Part shown: piece after piece, positions 1 to 6,011 of the stretch
Position numbering within the stretch: the stretch's first letter is position 1
Layout of the letters: every line of letters starts with the position of its first letter
Source: Bacillota bacterium
GTDB lineage: Bacteria > Bacillota > Clostridia > Oscillospirales > Oscillospiraceae
Direction: 5' to 3'
NCBI GenBank assembly: GCA_017861415.1
Contig: JAGFXS010000071.1
Coordinates: 1-7,110 of the forward strand
DNA length: 7,110 nt
Translations under genes and position numbers: made by a program
Notes under the pieces: model-generated
Seen by the model: the letters and a program-made list of their open reading frames with translations, nothing else
What the model was told of the DNA's origin: nothing
The model's database searches: none

Positions 1-720
1 AACTCCTTAGACGGCGTGTCCGACCGAGACTTTGCTCTGGAGTTTCTCTCCGCCTGCTCTATCCTCATGATGCACCTCTCCCGCTTCTCCGAGGAGATCA
101 TCCTCTGGTGCTCCTGGGAGTTCAAGTTCATCGAGCTGGACGACGCCTATGCTACCGGCTCCTCCATCATGCCCCAGAAGAAGAATCCCGACATCGCCGA
201 GCTGGTCCGGGGCAAAACCGGACGAGTCTACGGTGCGCTCATCACCCTTCTCACCGTGATGAAGGGTCTGCCACTGGCCTACAACAAGGACATGCAGGAG
301 GACAAGGAGCCAGTCTTTGACACCATTGACACCGTGGAGCTCTGCCTGCCCGTCTTCACCGCCATGCTGGACACTCTGACGGTAAACCGGGACAAGATGC
401 GCGCAGCCGCCGCGGGGGGCTTCATCAGCGCCACGGACTGCGCCGATTACCTTGCCAAACGGGGTATGCCCTTCCGAGAGGCTTATGGCATCGTCGGAAA
501 GCTGGTTGACACCTGCATCCGGGAGGGAAAAACCCTGGAGACCCTGCCTCTGGATGCCTATCAGTCCATCTCCCCCCTCTTCGGAGATGATGTATACCAC
601 AGTCTGCGTCTGGAGACCTGTGTGGATGACCGCAAGGTATACGGCGGCCCCAGTCCGGACTCTGTTAAGACGCAGATCAACCTGATCAGAACATTTATAA
701 AGGAGCGTGAGTCATTGTGA
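1..720 (+). CDS. argH: Argininosuccinate lyase, 3' part (N-terminus outside window)
   Basis: Catalyses the last step of arginine synthesis, cleaving argininosuccinate to arginine and fumarate in the cytoplasm. The reading frame is open from base 1, beginning [11 protein letters not shown], which matches the conserved ArgH segment near residue 220. About half of a roughly 460-residue protein is therefore missing to the left, and the GTG at 16 is an internal valine, not a start. The fumarase/aspartase superfamily signature [11 protein letters not shown] lies at bases 157-189 and contains the mobile-loop serine of the active site. The segment around [16 protein letters not shown] (bases about 280-324) is also typical of ArgH. 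The C-terminus is a normal length. The stop codon overlaps the argC start by 4 bases (GTGA), so the two are probably translationally coupled. The operon promoter must lie upstream of the window. Identification is secure. Confidence 0.97.
   Translation, partial: NSLDGVSDRDFALEFLSACSILMMHLSRFSEEIILWCSWEFKFIELDDAYATGSSIMPQKKNPDIAELVRGKTGRVYGALITLLTVMKGLPLAYNKDMQEDKEPVFDTIDTVELCLPVFTAMLDTLTVNRDKMRAAAAGGFISATDCADYLAKRGMPFREAYGIVGKLVDTCIREGKTLETLPLDAYQSISPLFGDDVYHSLRLETCVDDRKVYGGPSPDSVKTQINLIRTFIKERESL
699..705 (+). promoter_or_regulatory. Ribosome binding site for argC
   Basis: AAAGGAG lies inside the end of argH, 11 bases before the GTG at 717. The spacing is slightly long. It supports the GTG start, which gives the family-typical N-terminus MKPKVFIDG. 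Confidence 0.6.
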
Positions 721-1652
721 AGCCAAAGGTATTTATCGACGGCAAAGAAGGCACCACCGGCCTTCAGATTTATGACCGCCTCTCTCAGCGGGACGACATC
801 GAGCTGCTTCTCATTCCGGAAGAACAGCGCAAAGATCTCGCCCTGCGCAGCGAATACATCAATGCTGCCGATCTGGTTTTCCTCTGCCTGCCTGACGGGG
901 CGGCCCAAATGGCGGTCTCTATGGTTCAAAATCCTAACACTCGGATCATCGATACCTCTACCATCCATCGTGTGATGTCCAGCTGGGTTTACGGATTTCC
1001 GGAGCTTCTTGGCCTGCGAGACGCCATTGTAACCGCCCGGCGGGTCGCAAACCCCGGCTGCCACGCCACGGGCTTTCTCTCCGTGGTAGCGCCTCTGGTA
1101 GATTTGGAAACCCTGCCTGCGGATTATCCCCTCACCTGCTATTCCCTCACCGGCTATTCGGGAGGCGGAAAGTCTCTCATCGCCGAATATACGGATCCAA
1201 ACCGCAACCCTCTTTTAGCTGCCCCCAACATCTACGCCACCGGCCTGGAGCACAAGCACCTGCCTGAAATGAAGGAAATGGCAAACTTGGACTTTCCTCC
1301 CGCCTTCTCTCCCATCTTGGGTGACTTTTACAAGGGGATGGCTACCACGGTGCTCCTAAACAACCGCCTATTGCCCGGCAGAGTCACTGCTGAAAACCTT
1401 TGGGAGCAGATATCCATCTATTATGAAGGATCTCCCGTGATCTCTGTCCAACCCTTCGGCGGGACCGAGCCCAGAATTTCAGCCGAAGCCTTAGCCGGCA
1501 GTGACCGACTGGAAATCATCGTTTCCGGTCATCGGCATCAAACCCAACTCACCGCCCTCTTTGACAATCTGGGCAAGGGGGCCTCGGGCGCTGCCGTACA
1601 AAACATGAACCTCATGCTGGGCTTTGAAGAGACCCGTGGCCTGCATCTGTAG
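717..1652 (+). CDS. argC: N-acetyl-gamma-glutamyl-phosphate reductase, short (less common) type
   Basis: Reduces N-acetylglutamyl 5-phosphate to the semialdehyde with NADPH, the third step toward ornithine. The protein is 311 residues, shorter than the common ArgC of about 345. It begins [15 protein letters not shown], the N-terminal nucleotide-binding segment of the short class (the argC_other type known from Agrobacterium and relatives). The catalytic cysteine is C115 in NPGCHATG (codon 1059-1061). IDTSTIHRV (about 78-86) and WVYGFPEL precede it. The SGGGK-like stretch [11 protein letters not shown] is at about 147-157. The active-site histidine is probably H181 in HKHLPEM. The C-terminus [18 protein letters not shown] is characteristic. 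The start is the GTG that overlaps the argH stop, because it gives exactly the family N-terminus. A 96-base gap follows before argJ. Function is secure. Subclass assignment rests on remembered family features. Confidence 0.94.
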   Translation: MKPKVFIDGKEGTTGLQIYDRLSQRDDIELLLIPEEQRKDLALRSEYINAADLVFLCLPDGAAQMAVSMVQNPNTRIIDTSTIHRVMSSWVYGFPELLGLRDAIVTARRVANPGCHATGFLSVVAPLVDLETLPADYPLTCYSLTGYSGGGKSLIAEYTDPNRNPLLAAPNIYATGLEHKHLPEMKEMANLDFPPAFSPILGDFYKGMATTVLLNNRLLPGRVTAENLWEQISIYYEGSPVISVQPFGGTEPRISAEALAGSDRLEIIVSGHRHQTQLTALFDNLGKGASGAAVQNMNLMLGFEETRGLHL

Positions 1653-1716
1653 CGCGTCCCCGCCTCCACGGCCCGAACAGGACGTTTTCCCTTTCCACCC
1701 CCGGGCCGAGCGCGCT
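1651..1716 (+). other. Possible RNA structure in the argC-argJ gap (nested inverted repeats)
   Basis: The 96-base argC-argJ gap is the largest in the operon. It holds two nested inverted repeats. AGCGCG (1651-1656) pairs with CGCGCT (1711-1716), and inside it GGCCCG (1670-1675) pairs with CGGGCC (1702-1707). The inner loop is 26 bases and there is no following T-run, so this is not a classical terminator. The structure would end 19 bases before the argJ ribosome binding site. In DNA this GC-rich such pairing can arise by chance, so this is only a candidate mRNA-processing, stability or attenuation element. Confidence 0.25.
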
Positions 1717-1735
1717 TGTGCCCCGCCCTTTTGAC

Positions 1736-1741
1736 AGGAGG
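1736..1741 (+). promoter_or_regulatory. Ribosome binding site for argJ
   Basis: A perfect AGGAGG sits 7 bases before the ATG at 1749. It decides the start: the upstream in-frame TTG at 1716 lies before this site and would add 11 residues unlike the family. Confidence 0.9.
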
Positions 1742-1748
1742 CATTCAC

Positions 1749-2963
1749 ATGAAGGAAGTCACTGGCGGCGTTGCCGCACCACTGGGCTTTACCGCCGCAG
1801 GAATCTATTGTGGAGTCAAACAAAACTCCAACAAATTTGACCTTGCCCTGATCCTATCCGAAATCGAGTGCGCCGCTGCCGCCGTTTACACAAAAAACCA
1901 GGTGAAGGCCGCGCCCATCTATATTAGCCAGGCACACCTGGCAAACGGCCGCGCCCGGGGCATCATCGCCAACAGCGGCAATGCCAACGCCTGCGCTCCT
2001 CTGGGCCTGGAAAACGCCAAGCGTATGGCCTCCGCCGCCGCACTGGCCACCGGCCTTTGCCCCGATGACTTTGCCGTCGCCTCTACTGGTGTCATCGGCG
2101 TCACCCTGAACATCGACTCCATCGAGGAAGGCGCACCCATTGCCGCAGCCGCCCTTTCTAAAGAAGGATCTGCCGACGCAGGTACCGCCATTCTCACCAC
2201 CGATCTTGTGCCAAAGGAGCTGGCCGTCTCTTTGGATATCGCCGGAAAGACCGTCACCATTGGCGCCATTGCCAAGGGCTCCGGCATGATCCATCCTAAC
2301 ATGGGCACCATGCTCTGTTTCTGTACCACTGACTGCGCCATTGACTCCGATCTTCTGCAGAAAACCTTGACTCAGGTGGTGAACAGAACCTTTAACCGTA
2401 TCACCGTGGACGGGGACACCTCCACCAACGACACCTGCTTCCTCCTGGCCAATGGCATGGCGGGGAACGAGCCCCTTCAGGAAGGCACCCCGGATTACGA
2501 AGCCTTCTGCTCCGCCCTCTACCACGTCTTCCGCTACGAGGCCAGAAAGATTGCCGGAGACGGCGAAGGAGCCAGCCATCTCATCACCTGCACCGTGGAG
2601 GGCGCCGCCACGGAAGATTCGGCGGAGGCCATGGCAAAAGCCGTGGTAGGCTCCTCCTTGGTAAAGGCCGCCATCTTCGGCGCAGATGCCAATTGGGGCC
2701 GTGTCCTCTGTGCTGTAGGTTATTCAGGCGAAATCTTTGATCCCATGTCCGTCACCGTGAAATTTCAATCTGAGGCGGGCGAAATTACTGTTTGTGAACA
2801 CGGACAGGGCCTGCCCTTTAACGAGGTGCTGGCCAAAACCGTCCTCACCCCCTGGGAGATCACCATTTTGGTGGCCCTGTCCCAGGGAGATGCCTCTGCC
2901 ACCTGCTGGGGCTGTGACCTCACATATGACTATGTAAAAATCAACGGAGACTACAGAAGCTAG
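1749..2963 (+). CDS. argJ: Ornithine acetyltransferase (glutamate N-acetyltransferase), ArgJ
   Basis: Transfers the acetyl group of N-acetylornithine to glutamate, releasing ornithine and renewing acetylglutamate. Some family members also use acetyl-CoA, and sequence alone does not tell which kind this is. The protein is 404 residues, the usual length, starting MKEVTGGVAAPLGF. SGNANAC is at about 76-82. The oxyanion-hole motif STGVIG is at 112-117, with T113 and G114. The self-cleavage region KGSGMIHPNMGTML is at 176-189: the nucleophile should be T187 (codon 2307-2309), generating alpha (1-186) and beta (187-404) chains. The residue before it is glycine, where the textbook motif has alanine. 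The C-terminus CDLTYDYVKINGDYRS is strongly conserved. The gene lies 17 bases before argB. No separate acetylglutamate synthase is visible, so ArgJ may also prime the pathway; that is inference. Confidence 0.97.
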   Translation: MKEVTGGVAAPLGFTAAGIYCGVKQNSNKFDLALILSEIECAAAAVYTKNQVKAAPIYISQAHLANGRARGIIANSGNANACAPLGLENAKRMASAAALATGLCPDDFAVASTGVIGVTLNIDSIEEGAPIAAAALSKEGSADAGTAILTTDLVPKELAVSLDIAGKTVTIGAIAKGSGMIHPNMGTMLCFCTTDCAIDSDLLQKTLTQVVNRTFNRITVDGDTSTNDTCFLLANGMAGNEPLQEGTPDYEAFCSALYHVFRYEARKIAGDGEGASHLITCTVEGAATEDSAEAMAKAVVGSSLVKAAIFGADANWGRVLCAVGYSGEIFDPMSVTVKFQSEAGEITVCEHGQGLPFNEVLAKTVLTPWEITILVALSQGDASATCWGCDLTYDYVKINGDYRS

Positions 2964-2966
2964 AGA

Positions 2967-2973
2967 GAGAAGG
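2967..2973 (+). promoter_or_regulatory. Ribosome binding site for argB
   Basis: GAGAAGG ends 7 bases before the ATG at 2981. No comparable well-spaced site precedes the alternative in-frame ATG at 3002, which favours 2981 as the start. Confidence 0.6.
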
Positions 2974-2980
2974 TTTTCTT

Positions 2981-3856
2981 ATGGAGCGGATCATCACGGG
3001 CATGAGCAACTACTGTGAGCGGGCGACCGCTCTGGCCGAGGCCCTACCCTACATTCAAAAGTACAACGGTAAGACCATTGTGGTGAAGTACGGCGGCAAT
3101 GCTATGACCTCCCCGGAACTGCGGGATGCCGTCATCAGCGACATCGTCCTTTTGCACCTCATCGGCATCCGGGTCATTGTGGTCCACGGCGGCGGACCAG
3201 AGATTGAACAGATGCTCAAACGGGTGGGAAAGGAATCCCGCTTTATCGAGGGCCTGCGTTATACCGACGAGGAGACTATGTCCATCGTCCAGCAGGTGCT
3301 CTGCGGCAAGGTCAACAAGGATCTGGTATCCAGCTTTAACCGTATGGGGGCGAAAGCCGTGGGACTCTGCGGCTTGGACGGCAACCTTTTTCAGGCAAAG
3401 AAGCTCAGTGATGACTACGGTCTTGTGGGGAATATCGTGTCTGTCTGTCCTAATATCGTTAATGACTGCCTCGCCAACGGCTATATCCCCGTCATCTCCA
3501 CCGTGGCCCAGGGTGCCGATGCGGATACCGCCTATAATATTAACGCTGACACGGCGGCAGCCAAGCTGGCCTCAGCCCTTAAGGCAGAAAAGCTTATCCT
3601 CCTCACAGATGTCCGGGGCGTCCTTCGGGACCCTTCCGACGAGGAAACCCTGATCTCCCAGATCCACTTAGACGAGGTGCCCTACCTGATGAAGCGAGGC
3701 TTCATCGGCGGCGGGATGATACCCAAGGTATCCTGCTGCGTGACAGCGGTGGAGGGCGGTGTCCGCCGCACCCATATTCTGGATGGACGCATCCCCCACT
3801 CCATCCTCATGGAACTCCTCTCCCACAAAGGCATCGGCACCATGATCTTTCAATGA
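2981..3856 (+). CDS. argB: Acetylglutamate kinase
   Basis: Phosphorylates N-acetylglutamate with ATP, the second step and the usual control point of the cyclic pathway. The 291-residue protein has the amino acid kinase fold. VVKYGGNAM (34-42) carries catalytic K36. VVHGGGPEI (67-75) binds the phosphate chain and substrate. EGLRYTDEET (90-99) supplies the substrate-contacting arginine R93. NINADTAAAKLA is at 187-198, KLILLTDVRGV at 204-214, and GGGMIPKV (243-250) includes K249. Residues about 10-28 form an N-terminal helix before the first strand, and the C-terminus ends HSILMELLSHKGIGTMIF. Both are features of arginine-inhibited hexameric kinases (Thermotoga, Pseudomonas) that the insensitive E. 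coli enzyme lacks, so feedback inhibition by arginine is likely. M8 (base 3002) is a possible alternative start. The stop lies 12 bases before the next gene. Confidence 0.97.
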   Translation: MERIITGMSNYCERATALAEALPYIQKYNGKTIVVKYGGNAMTSPELRDAVISDIVLLHLIGIRVIVVHGGGPEIEQMLKRVGKESRFIEGLRYTDEETMSIVQQVLCGKVNKDLVSSFNRMGAKAVGLCGLDGNLFQAKKLSDDYGLVGNIVSVCPNIVNDCLANGYIPVISTVAQGADADTAYNINADTAAAKLASALKAEKLILLTDVRGVLRDPSDEETLISQIHLDEVPYLMKRGFIGGGMIPKVSCCVTAVEGGVRRTHILDGRIPHSILMELLSHKGIGTMIFQ

Positions 3857-3861
3857 AAGGG
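3856..3861 (+). promoter_or_regulatory. Ribosome binding site for the argD-like gene
   Basis: AAAGGG overlaps the last base of the argB stop codon and lies 7 bases before the ATG at 3869. An intact, well-spaced site argues that this unusual gene is translated. Confidence 0.65.
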
Positions 3862-3868
3862 TACCGCT

Positions 3869-5035
3869 ATGAACTGGAAGGAACTAAAAGCCCTCAGTGA
3901 GCATTATGTGATTCCTCCCGTCTCCCGCCTGCCCCTGGATTTAGATCGGGGGGAGGGGGCAACGCTTTACGACCTGTCGGGGAACATGTACACCGACTTT
4001 GCCGGCGGCATCAACGGGAATTCCTTGGGAGCCGGCTACGCCCCTTGGGCAGAATCTGTCATGGAACAGATTTTCCGCCTTGGCGCGGCACCCGCCAACG
4101 TCTACACAGGTCCCGAGGCTGAGCTGGGCTTTGATCTCTGCACCCGCACAGGAATGGCTAAAGCCCTCTTTACCTGCTCCGGCTCTCTGGGCAACGAGGC
4201 CATGGTTCATATGGTCCGACAGTACAGTCAGGACCACTACGGCCCAGGGCGAGGTGTTGTTCTGACTCTGAACAACGCCACCCACGGAGGAAGTCTAGAG
4301 ATGCTGGCCGCCTCCGGCAGCCCAGCGCTCGGCTGCCATCCCCTGCGAGATGGCTACCGCCGGATAGAGGCGGACATGGACGCCATCCGCGCCGCCGGAG
4401 ATAAAGACGTTTGCGCCGTCCTCCTGGAGCTGGTTCAGATTGGCGGAAGCCTGGAGCCCCTGCCCCGTTCCTTTATCCACGCTCTGGCGGTCTTCTGCGC
4501 AGAGCAGGACTGGCTTCTTCTTGTGGATGAGGTGCAAACAGGTGCCGGACGCTGCGGCAGCCTTTTCGCCTTCCAGCAGTACGGCATCCTGCCTGATGCA
4601 GTTTCCTTCGGCAGCAGCCTTGCCGGAGGGCTGCCCTTTGGTGGCCTTCTGGTGAGCAACCGCTGCCGAGAGCTGCTTCCCCAAGGGGGCAGCGGCGGTC
4701 ATCCGGTGTCCTGTGCCGGAGCCAGAGCCCTTTTGGATTTCCTCAACGAAAACACCTTAGCTGGAATCCGGGAAAAGGGGGATTATCTGCGCAGCGGCAT
4801 TGAGACTCTCCACTTGTCTGCTTTTGGCCCTCACCGAGGTCTGGGCCTACTGGTGGGGCTCCCTCTTCTGGGAAATCGTGATGCTGTCAGCATTGCCGAA
4901 CAACTGTCTTTGCAGGGACTTCTATGCCTTCCCGCTCAGGACGGCCTGCTTTTAGCACCCCCCCTCACTGTCACCAAGGAGGAGCTGGATCGCGGCCTCC
5001 TCATACTCAGCAGTGTTTTGCTGGAAGGAGCTTGA
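3869..5035 (+). CDS. ArgD-like class III aminotransferase-fold protein lacking the PLP lysine
   Basis: It sits in the argD slot. Its length (388 residues) and overall sequence match acetylornithine/ornithine aminotransferases. Preserved marks are YDLSGNMYTDFAGGINGNSLG (34-54, beginning of the fold), the S-G...NE core of SGSLGNE (104-110), DEVQTGAGRCG (220-230; D220 would face the pyridine nitrogen), LPD..S....AGGLPFG (241-258) and PHRGLGLLVGL (321-331). The residue aligned with the Schiff-base lysine of the usual AKGLGGG motif is S249 (codon AGC 4613-4615). The only lysines are K4, K7, K98, K179, K303 and K370, none at that site. FHGR has become THGG (138-141), QGEGG has become QIGGS (190-194), the LRFLPPL-type arginine is L361, and the HGSTFGGNP threonine is lost (about 272-279). 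No stop or frameshift is seen and codon use resembles its neighbours. Aminotransferase activity is doubtful. It could be a partner subunit, regulator or repurposed protein. Confidence 0.85.
   Translation: MNWKELKALSEHYVIPPVSRLPLDLDRGEGATLYDLSGNMYTDFAGGINGNSLGAGYAPWAESVMEQIFRLGAAPANVYTGPEAELGFDLCTRTGMAKALFTCSGSLGNEAMVHMVRQYSQDHYGPGRGVVLTLNNATHGGSLEMLAASGSPALGCHPLRDGYRRIEADMDAIRAAGDKDVCAVLLELVQIGGSLEPLPRSFIHALAVFCAEQDWLLLVDEVQTGAGRCGSLFAFQQYGILPDAVSFGSSLAGGLPFGGLLVSNRCRELLPQGGSGGHPVSCAGARALLDFLNENTLAGIREKGDYLRSGIETLHLSAFGPHRGLGLLVGLPLLGNRDAVSIAEQLSLQGLLCLPAQDGLLLAPPLTVTKEELDRGLLILSSVLLEGA
5025..5030 (+). promoter_or_regulatory. Ribosome binding site for argF
   Basis: AAGGAG lies inside the last codons of the argD-like gene, 9 bases before the ATG at 5040. 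It rules out the upstream in-frame GTG at 5013, which would precede it. Confidence 0.85.
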
Positions 5036-5039
5036 CAAT

Positions 5040-5957
5040 ATGAAAAAAGACCTGCTCAAACTGCTGGACCTTAGTCGGCAGGAAATCACGGAGATTTTGG
5101 ACGCGGCGGCGGATTTAAAACAGAAACAGAAGGCCGGTATCGCCCACCCGTACTTAGCCGGCAAAACCCTGGCCATGATCTTTGTAAAAAACTCCACCCG
5201 AACCCGGGTATCCTTTGAAACGGGTATCTACCAGCTGGGCGGACACGGTATCTATCTCTCCGGCAAGGACAGTCAGATCGGCCGAGGCGAACCTCCCCAG
5301 GACACTGCCCGGGTATTGTCCCGGTACTGTGACGGCATTATGATCCGCACCTACGACCAGGAAGAGGTGGAAACCCTGGCCAAATATGCCGACGTGCCCG
5401 TCATCAACGGTCTCACGGACCTAGCCCACCCTTGTCAGGTACTGGCTGATCTCTTCACCATCCGAGAGCGGAAGGGTGCGCTGGAAGGCCTCAAGATATG
5501 TTACATCGGCGATGGGAATAATATGGCAAACTCCATCATTGTAGGTGGCCTACTTTGCGGCATGCACGTCTCTGTGGCTACCCCTCCTCAGTATCGTCCC
5601 GATGAGACAGTGCTGGACTTCGCTTTTGCCCACTCCTGCCCCGAAACTCTCTTTACCCTCACCGACAATCCCGCCTCCGCCGCCCGGGGCGCCGACGTAA
5701 TCTTCACCGACGTTTGGGCTTCCATGGGCCAAGAGGATGAAGCCCACGCCAGACGGGCTGCCTTTGAAGGCTTTCAGGTGAACGCTTCCATCATGGCCCT
5801 GGCCAATCCCGGCGCTATGGTGCAGCATTGCCTCCCCGCCCACCGGGGGGAGGAAATCACCGCTGACGTCTTTGAAGCTCATTCCGATGAAATTTTTGAC
5901 GAGGCAGAAAACCGCCTCCACGTCCAGAAGGCCATCCTCTACCTGCTGATGAAGTAA
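5040..5957 (+). CDS. argF: Ornithine carbamoyltransferase
   Basis: Joins carbamoyl phosphate and ornithine to give citrulline. The protein is 305 residues, the normal length for an anabolic enzyme, starting MKKDLLKLLDLS. The carbamoyl-phosphate motif STRTR is at 52-56. HPCQ (130-133) completes that site. The ornithine-binding loop DVWASMGQE is at 224-232 and HCLPAHRGEE, with C264, is at 263-272; these two separate it from aspartate carbamoyltransferase. The ATG is 4 bases after the preceding stop and its ribosome binding site lies within the preceding gene, so translation is probably coupled. It is the last gene of the operon, followed 18 bases later by a strong terminator. A catabolic (arginine deiminase pathway) role is unlikely because all the neighbours are biosynthetic. 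No carbamoyl-phosphate synthetase gene is present in the window. Confidence 0.97.
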   Translation: MKKDLLKLLDLSRQEITEILDAAADLKQKQKAGIAHPYLAGKTLAMIFVKNSTRTRVSFETGIYQLGGHGIYLSGKDSQIGRGEPPQDTARVLSRYCDGIMIRTYDQEEVETLAKYADVPVINGLTDLAHPCQVLADLFTIRERKGALEGLKICYIGDGNNMANSIIVGGLLCGMHVSVATPPQYRPDETVLDFAFAHSCPETLFTLTDNPASAARGADVIFTDVWASMGQEDEAHARRAAFEGFQVNASIMALANPGAMVQHCLPAHRGEEITADVFEAHSDEIFDEAENRLHVQKAILYLLMK

Positions 5958-5975
5958 CCGCCGTTTTCCGCCATC

Positions 5976-6011
5976 AAAAAGGATCTATTCTTAATGAATA
6001 GATCCTTTTTT
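5976..6011. terminator. Bidirectional intrinsic terminator between argF and the MATE gene
   Basis: AAAAAGGATCTATTC (5976-5990) and GAATAGATCCTTTTT (5996-6010) form a perfect 15-base-pair stem with a TTAAT loop. A run of six T (6006-6011) follows on the + strand. The five A at 5976-5980 give a T-run when read on the minus strand. It begins 18 bases after the argF stop and ends one base from the stop of the minus-strand gene, so it probably serves both convergent transcripts. Confidence 0.93.

Noticed and set aside
1731..1736. TTGACA resembling a -35 promoter box just before argJ
   Set aside because: No -10-like hexamer occurs at the proper distance (about 1754-1759 is GC-containing coding sequence), and the match overlaps the ribosome binding site.
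1653..1748. Arginine-repressor (ARG box) operator in the argC-argJ gap
   Set aside because: The gap is GC-rich and shows no AT-rich 18-base palindrome of the ArgR type. Any operator would be expected upstream of the operon, outside the window.
1854..2579. Long minus-strand open frame (241 codons) opposite argJ
   Set aside because: It lies wholly antisense to a secure argJ. Its composition is what GC-biased third positions produce, and it has no recognisable family features.
3126..3653. Second open frame of 175 codons inside argB on the same strand
   Set aside because: It is a shifted-frame shadow of argB, rich in Ser, Pro and Arg, with no start signal and no family resemblance.
3869..5035. 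Reading the argD-like gene as a decayed pseudogene
   Set aside because: The frame is full length without stops or frameshifts, has its own ribosome binding site, and hosts the ribosome binding site of argF. The DEVQTG and fold motifs are well kept. A recent loss of function cannot be fully excluded.
5032..5037. TTGACA resembling a -35 promoter box just before argF
   Set aside because: It is made by the argD-like stop codon and the following bases. No -10 box lies 16-18 bases downstream, and any transcript would start inside argF.
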